This document shows positions 60,967 to 64,000 of a stretch of 64,000 bases of DNA, piece by piece. How positions within the stretch are numbered: position 1 is the stretch's first letter; each line of letters opens with the position of its first letter. Under the pieces are notes generated by a model. That model did not search any database, was not told the origin of the DNA, and worked only from the letters and a program-made list of their open reading frames with translations. The translations under genes and the position numbers were made by a program. The stretch is taken from positions 62,001-126,000 of the forward strand of contig CAJTSR010000003.1 in NCBI GenBank assembly GCA_910579035.1. The letters run 5' to 3'. Origin of the DNA: an uncultured Muribaculaceae bacterium (GTDB lineage Bacteria > Bacteroidota > Bacteroidia > Bacteroidales > Muribaculaceae).

Positions 60967-62511
60967 TTATTTAAGTTTGCGCAGCAGTGATGCGAGGCTC
61001 ACGCGGTCGTGGATAAGACGGTGGAGGTCGTCGATGGCCACGCGTGTCTGCTCCATGGAGTCGCGTTCGCGGAGGGTCACGGTGTTGTCCTCGAGCGTCT
61101 GGTGGTCGACAGTGATACAGTAGGGAGTGCCTATTGCGTCCTGACGGCGGTAGCGCTTGCCGATGGCGTCTTTCTCCTCGTAGTGTGTGGCGAAGTCAAA
61201 CTTGAGTTCGTCGACGATTTCGCGGGCTTTTTCGGGAAGTCCGTCCTTGCGCACCAAGGGCAGCACGGCGCATTTTACGGGCGCCAAGGGTGCCGGCAGG
61301 TGGAGCACAACGCGGGTGTCGCCTCCGGGCAGCTGCTCTTCCTCGTAGCTCGAGCAGAGCACGCTGAGGAACATGCGGTCAACACCTATCGATGTTTCAA
61401 TAACATATGGGGTGTAGCTTTCGTTTATTTCGGGGTCGAAATACTGGATCTTCTTTCCGGAGAATTTCTCGTGCTGCGAGAGGTCGAAGTTGGTGCGGCT
61501 GTGTATGCCTTCCACTTCCTTGAAACCGAAAGGCATCTGGAACTCGATGTCGGTGGCGGCGTTGGCGTAGTGGGCGAGTTTGTCGTGGTCGTGGTAGCGG
61601 TATTTTTCATCGCCGAGGCCGAGAGCCTTGTGCCACTTGAGGCGCCATTCCTTCCACTGGCTGAACCATGTGAGTTCCTCGCCCGGGCGCACGAAGAACT
61701 GCATTTCCATCTGCTCGAACTCGCGCATTCGGAAGATGAACTGGCGTGCCACGATTTCGTTGCGGAAAGCCTTGCCTATCTGCGCTATGCCGAAGGGAAT
61801 GCGCATGCGGCCGGTCTTCTGCACGTTGAGGTAGTTCACGAATATGCCCTGAGCCGTTTCGGGACGCAGGTACACCGACATGGAGCCGTCGGCGGTAGAG
61901 CCCATTTCGGTTTTGAACATGAGGTTGAACTGGCGTACCTCGGTCCAGTTCTTGGTGCCGGATATGGGGCAGACGATTTCTTCGTCGACTATAATCTGGC
62001 GGAGTTCTTCGAGGTTGTTGTCGTTCATAGCCTGCGCGAAGCGTTCGTGCAGGGCGTCGCGCTTGGCCTGAAGCTCGAGCACGCGTCCGTTGGTGGCGCG
62101 GAACTGTGCCTCGTCGAAGCTTTCGCCGAAGCGTTTTGCAGCCTTGGCTATCTCTTTGGCGATTTTGTCGTCGATTTTTGCAAGATGGTCCTCGATGAGC
62201 ACGTCGGCGCGATAGCGCTTTTTGGAGTCGCGGTTGTCAATCAGGGGGTCGTTGAACGCGTCGACGTGGCCTGAAGCCTTCCATATGGTGGGGTGCATGA
62301 ATATGGCCGAGTCGATGCCGACGATGTTCTCGTGGAGCAGCGTCATGGCGTCCCACCAGTAACGCTTGATGTTGTTTTTGAGTTCTACGCCGTTCTGGCC
62401 GTAGTCGTAAACGGCAGAAAGGCCGTCGTATATTTCGCTTGAAGGAAAGACGAAACCGTACTCCTTGGCATGGGACACGATTTTCTTGAAAACGTCTTCT
62501 TGCTGAGCCAT
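60967..62511 (-). CDS. glyS: Glycyl-tRNA synthetase, dimeric type
   Basis: Charges tRNA-Gly. 514 residues, the single-chain (alpha2, eukaryote-like) class II form. Motif 2 region: RIPFGIAQIGKAFRNEI and FRMREFEQMEMQFF; YLRPETAQGIFVNY precedes it. The C-terminal anticodon-binding domain begins near residue 410 (HLPAPLAPVKCAVLPL). First gene of a unit with lemA and the FKBP gene. Confidence 0.96.
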   Translation of the reverse strand: MAQQEDVFKKIVSHAKEYGFVFPSSEIYDGLSAVYDYGQNGVELKNNIKRYWWDAMTLLHENIVGIDSAIFMHPTIWKASGHVDAFNDPLIDNRDSKKRYRADVLIEDHLAKIDDKIAKEIAKAAKRFGESFDEAQFRATNGRVLELQAKRDALHERFAQAMNDNNLEELRQIIVDEEIVCPISGTKNWTEVRQFNLMFKTEMGSTADGSMSVYLRPETAQGIFVNYLNVQKTGRMRIPFGIAQIGKAFRNEIVARQFIFRMREFEQMEMQFFVRPGEELTWFSQWKEWRLKWHKALGLGDEKYRYHDHDKLAHYANAATDIEFQMPFGFKEVEGIHSRTNFDLSQHEKFSGKKIQYFDPEINESYTPYVIETSIGVDRMFLSVLCSSYEEEQLPGGDTRVVLHLPAPLAPVKCAVLPLVRKDGLPEKAREIVDELKFDFATHYEEKDAIGKRYRRQDAIGTPYCITVDHQTLEDNTVTLRERDSMEQTRVAIDDLHRLIHDRVSLASLLRKLK

Positions 62512-62560
62512 ATTGATGTCGTGTTGGTTGGTGTTATATAGACTTTCTTGTTTTAAGCCA

Positions 62561-62568
62561 CAAAATTA
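62561..62568 (-). promoter_or_regulatory. Promoter -7 box for glyS
   Basis: On the - strand TAATTTTG fits TAnnTTTG, about 50 bases before the ATG at 62511. A TTG lies 16 bases upstream, closer than the usual 19-21. Confidence 0.5.
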
Positions 62569-62634
62569 AGCAATAATGCTTTGGCAATTGTGATGAGGAG
62601 CATTAAAAACACTTAAAAAGTGCCTCGGAGGGTG

Positions 62635-63435
62635 TCAGAATGATGCCGGGGAGTCGGCATTATCAGGCTCGAATATGGCGTTGAGCACCCGGGCGAGCCT
62701 GAGGCCTCCGCGCAGAAGCTGCTGCTCGATTACGGGCGTCCATGCGGCAATCTGGTTGTAGGACACCCGCGAGCCGGAGGGGAAGTAGTCGTACACGCGA
62801 GTGGCGATCTCGTAGGTTTCGCGGCCCCAGTCGTCGATGTTTCCGGCAGCGGTGGCGCGTTCTACCTCCGGCGACAGCCTGTCGAGCTGTTGCTGCCATT
62901 CGGTGTAGGACCATGCGTGGCCGCTGTTCATAATCGAGCCGTCCCAGATGGAATGCAGGTTGGAGTCGCGGTCGAAGAAACGCACCTTGACGTTGTTGCC
63001 TCCGCGGTCGGTGAAATGCCCCATGTGCATCGGCTGGTGCATGTCGCCGATAAGGTGTATGAGTATTTTGAGCGCGAGCTGCTTCTGGCTTCTTGTCGAC
63101 ACACTGTCGGCGAGTATGGCTATCTGCTCGCGGGCGGCAGACACAACGTCGCCGCTTTTGATGGTTGGCGCTTCGTCGTACGGCGTGCCTGCATCTATGT
63201 TCTTGTAGTGCCAAGTCTTGGTGTAGGCGTAGTCGGGGGTGTGGCTTGCGTTGTCGAGCCAGTTGGCCCAGTATACGGGCGATTTGCCGTCGAGCAGCGA
63301 GGCCACGGAATCGGCGGCGGCTTCGGAGAGGTGTTTCTCGGCTATGTACGCCACGGTGTCGTGTCCTTTCTGGCTCCAGCCAAAGGCGGCGACGGCGCTC
63401 ATTGCTGCGGCGAGCAATACTATTGTTTTTTTCAT
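62635..63435 (-). CDS. S1/P1-type zinc nuclease, secreted
   Basis: 266 residues with a signal peptide cut just before Trp (AAFG, then WSQKGH), giving the N-terminal Trp that serves as a zinc ligand in this family. Further zinc ligands: His in WSQKGHD, His and Asp in TWHYKNID and HLIGDMHQPMH, and the NLHSIWDGS His/Asp pair. These enzymes cut single-stranded DNA and RNA and remove 3' phosphates in the periplasm. It probably supplies phosphate or nucleosides. It lies 123 bases before the glyS start on the same strand, so transcription may run on. Confidence 0.92.
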   Translation of the reverse strand: MKKTIVLLAAAMSAVAAFGWSQKGHDTVAYIAEKHLSEAAADSVASLLDGKSPVYWANWLDNASHTPDYAYTKTWHYKNIDAGTPYDEAPTIKSGDVVSAAREQIAILADSVSTRSQKQLALKILIHLIGDMHQPMHMGHFTDRGGNNVKVRFFDRDSNLHSIWDGSIMNSGHAWSYTEWQQQLDRLSPEVERATAAGNIDDWGRETYEIATRVYDYFPSGSRVSYNQIAAWTPVIEQQLLRGGLRLARVLNAIFEPDNADSPASF

Positions 63436-63445
63436 TGCGGGTTTT

Positions 63446-63503
63446 GTGAAAAAGAACAGCGAACCGCGTTCCGGGCGATATCGCCGGGTTTGCAGTTCGC
63501 TGT
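63446..63503 (-). terminator. Terminator of the L21-L27 operon
   Basis: ACAGCGAAC and GTTCGCTGT pair over 9 bases, with a nested inner stem around CGATATCG. On the - strand it is followed by TTCTTTTTC. It lies 29 bases after the rpmA stop. Confidence 0.8.
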
Positions 63504-63532
63504 ATGGGAGTGCTTATGGGGTAGGTCGATGC

Positions 63533-63796
63533 TTATGCTTCGGCTACGGGCTGCACGTTGATGAATTTGCGACCGTTGCGTCCTTCGGTGAACTGCACCG
63601 TACCGTTCACGAGAGCGTACAGGGTGTGGTCCTTGCCGATGCCTACGTTGAGGCCGGGGTGGTGCACGGTGCCGCGCTGGCGCTTGATGATGTTGCCGGC
63701 TTTGGCAAACTGGCCGCCAAAAATCTTAACGCCCAGTCGTTTGCTTTCTGATTCGCGGCCGTTCTTAGAACTGCCGACGCCTTTTTTGTGTGCCAT
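63533..63796 (-). CDS. rpmA: 50S ribosomal protein L27
   Basis: 87 residues starting MAHKKGVGSSKNGRES and containing the conserved GNIIKRQRGTVHHPG. Full length for the family. The N terminus is the short form without the cleavable extension known in Firmicutes. It follows rplU after 26 bases. Confidence 0.97.
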   Translation of the reverse strand: MAHKKGVGSSKNGRESESKRLGVKIFGGQFAKAGNIIKRQRGTVHHPGLNVGIGKDHTLYALVNGTVQFTEGRNGRKFINVQPVAEA

Positions 63797-63822
63797 AGTT
63801 GGTTCTGGTTCTTAAGCTGGGG

Positions 63823-64000
63823 TTATGCAATGATGTCTTTGATGACAATTTTGGTGAAGTACTGGCGATGGCCGTTTTTGCGGCGGTAGCCTTTGCGACG
63901 TTTTTTCTTGAACACGATTACCTTGTCGCCTTTTACGAGGGGGGTAGCGATTTCGCATACCACTTTGGCACCTTCCACGGTGGGGGCGCCTACTTTTACT
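63823..64000 (-). CDS. rplU: 50S ribosomal protein L21, 5' end cut by the window
   Basis: The C-terminal 58 codons and the stop are present. By hand translation they end KKKRRKGYRRKNGHRQ, then FTKIVIKDIIA, a typical L21 ending. The start lies beyond base 64000. L21 and L27 form the usual two-gene operon. Confidence 0.95.
   Translation of the reverse strand, partial: VKVGAPTVEGAKVVCEIATPLVKGDKVIVFKKKRRKGYRRKNGHRQYFTKIVIKDIIA

Noticed and set aside
1..64000. tRNA, rRNA, riboswitch or CRISPR elements
   Set aside because: Reading of the gaps between genes showed no cloverleaf-like sequences, conserved rRNA segments or repeat-spacer arrays. A covariance-model search was not possible here.

Overview
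The window reads as a piece of chromosome from a Gram-negative member of the Bacteroidales. The signs are a SusC/SusD pair with a large polysaccharide-utilization locus (PUL), Bacteroidota-only small families (DUF4295, DUF3316, DUF4861, DUF4923), and repeated promoter-like sites of the Bacteroidota type (TTTG, 19-21 bases, TAnnTTTG). Hand-counted samples are near 55% GC, which is high for Bacteroides and closer to Muribaculaceae-like gut lineages. That family placement is inference.

Layout. Bases 1-5209 are housekeeping: alaS (5' end missing), an LpxH-like phosphatase overlapping a DUF59 protein, a small outer-membrane barrel, and nagB. Bases 5265-39270 are a long carbohydrate island, nearly all on the + strand. 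It opens with a membrane-spanning one-component regulator (periplasmic propeller, one membrane helix, cytoplasmic AraC domain) and an ECF sigma factor. These are followed by SusC, SusD, a Big2-domain surface lipoprotein and an alginate-lyase-type enzyme, closed by a strong terminator. Next come two tandem beta-helix (GH28-like) hydrolases, an SGNH esterase, a heparinase II/III-type lyase, GH127, a second alginate-lyase-like protein, an alpha/beta hydrolase, GH30, GH97, GH43, GH88, DUF4861, a mannose-6-phosphate isomerase and a ROK sugar kinase. Together they suggest uptake and breakdown of a branched, uronic-acid-containing polysaccharide with arabinose and other neutral side chains: lyases cut the acidic backbone, GH88 removes the unsaturated uronic acid, and the other hydrolases and esterases trim branches.

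The island is interrupted on the - strand by an AT-rich three-gene module (22749-24165) with its own promoter: a probable toxin, an XRE-type antitoxin and a SecB-like chaperone, in the order of known toxin-antitoxin-chaperone (TAC) systems. I consider this the most interesting element here.

Bases 39300-64000 are mainly housekeeping: DUF4295/L33/L28; topoisomerase IV subunit A; DUF3316 and an S41 peptidase; hpt, adk and an acyl-CoA synthetase; a dxs-trkA-trkH-yraN operon; aminopeptidase P and gamma carbonic anhydrase; a DUF2156 protein, DUF4923 and a CapD-like dehydratase; glyS-lemA-FKBP; an S1/P1 nuclease; and the L21/L27 ribosomal genes at the right edge (L21 cut by the window end). I saw no rRNA, tRNA, CRISPR array, insertion sequence or prophage. 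No gene-free stretch exceeds 300 bases.
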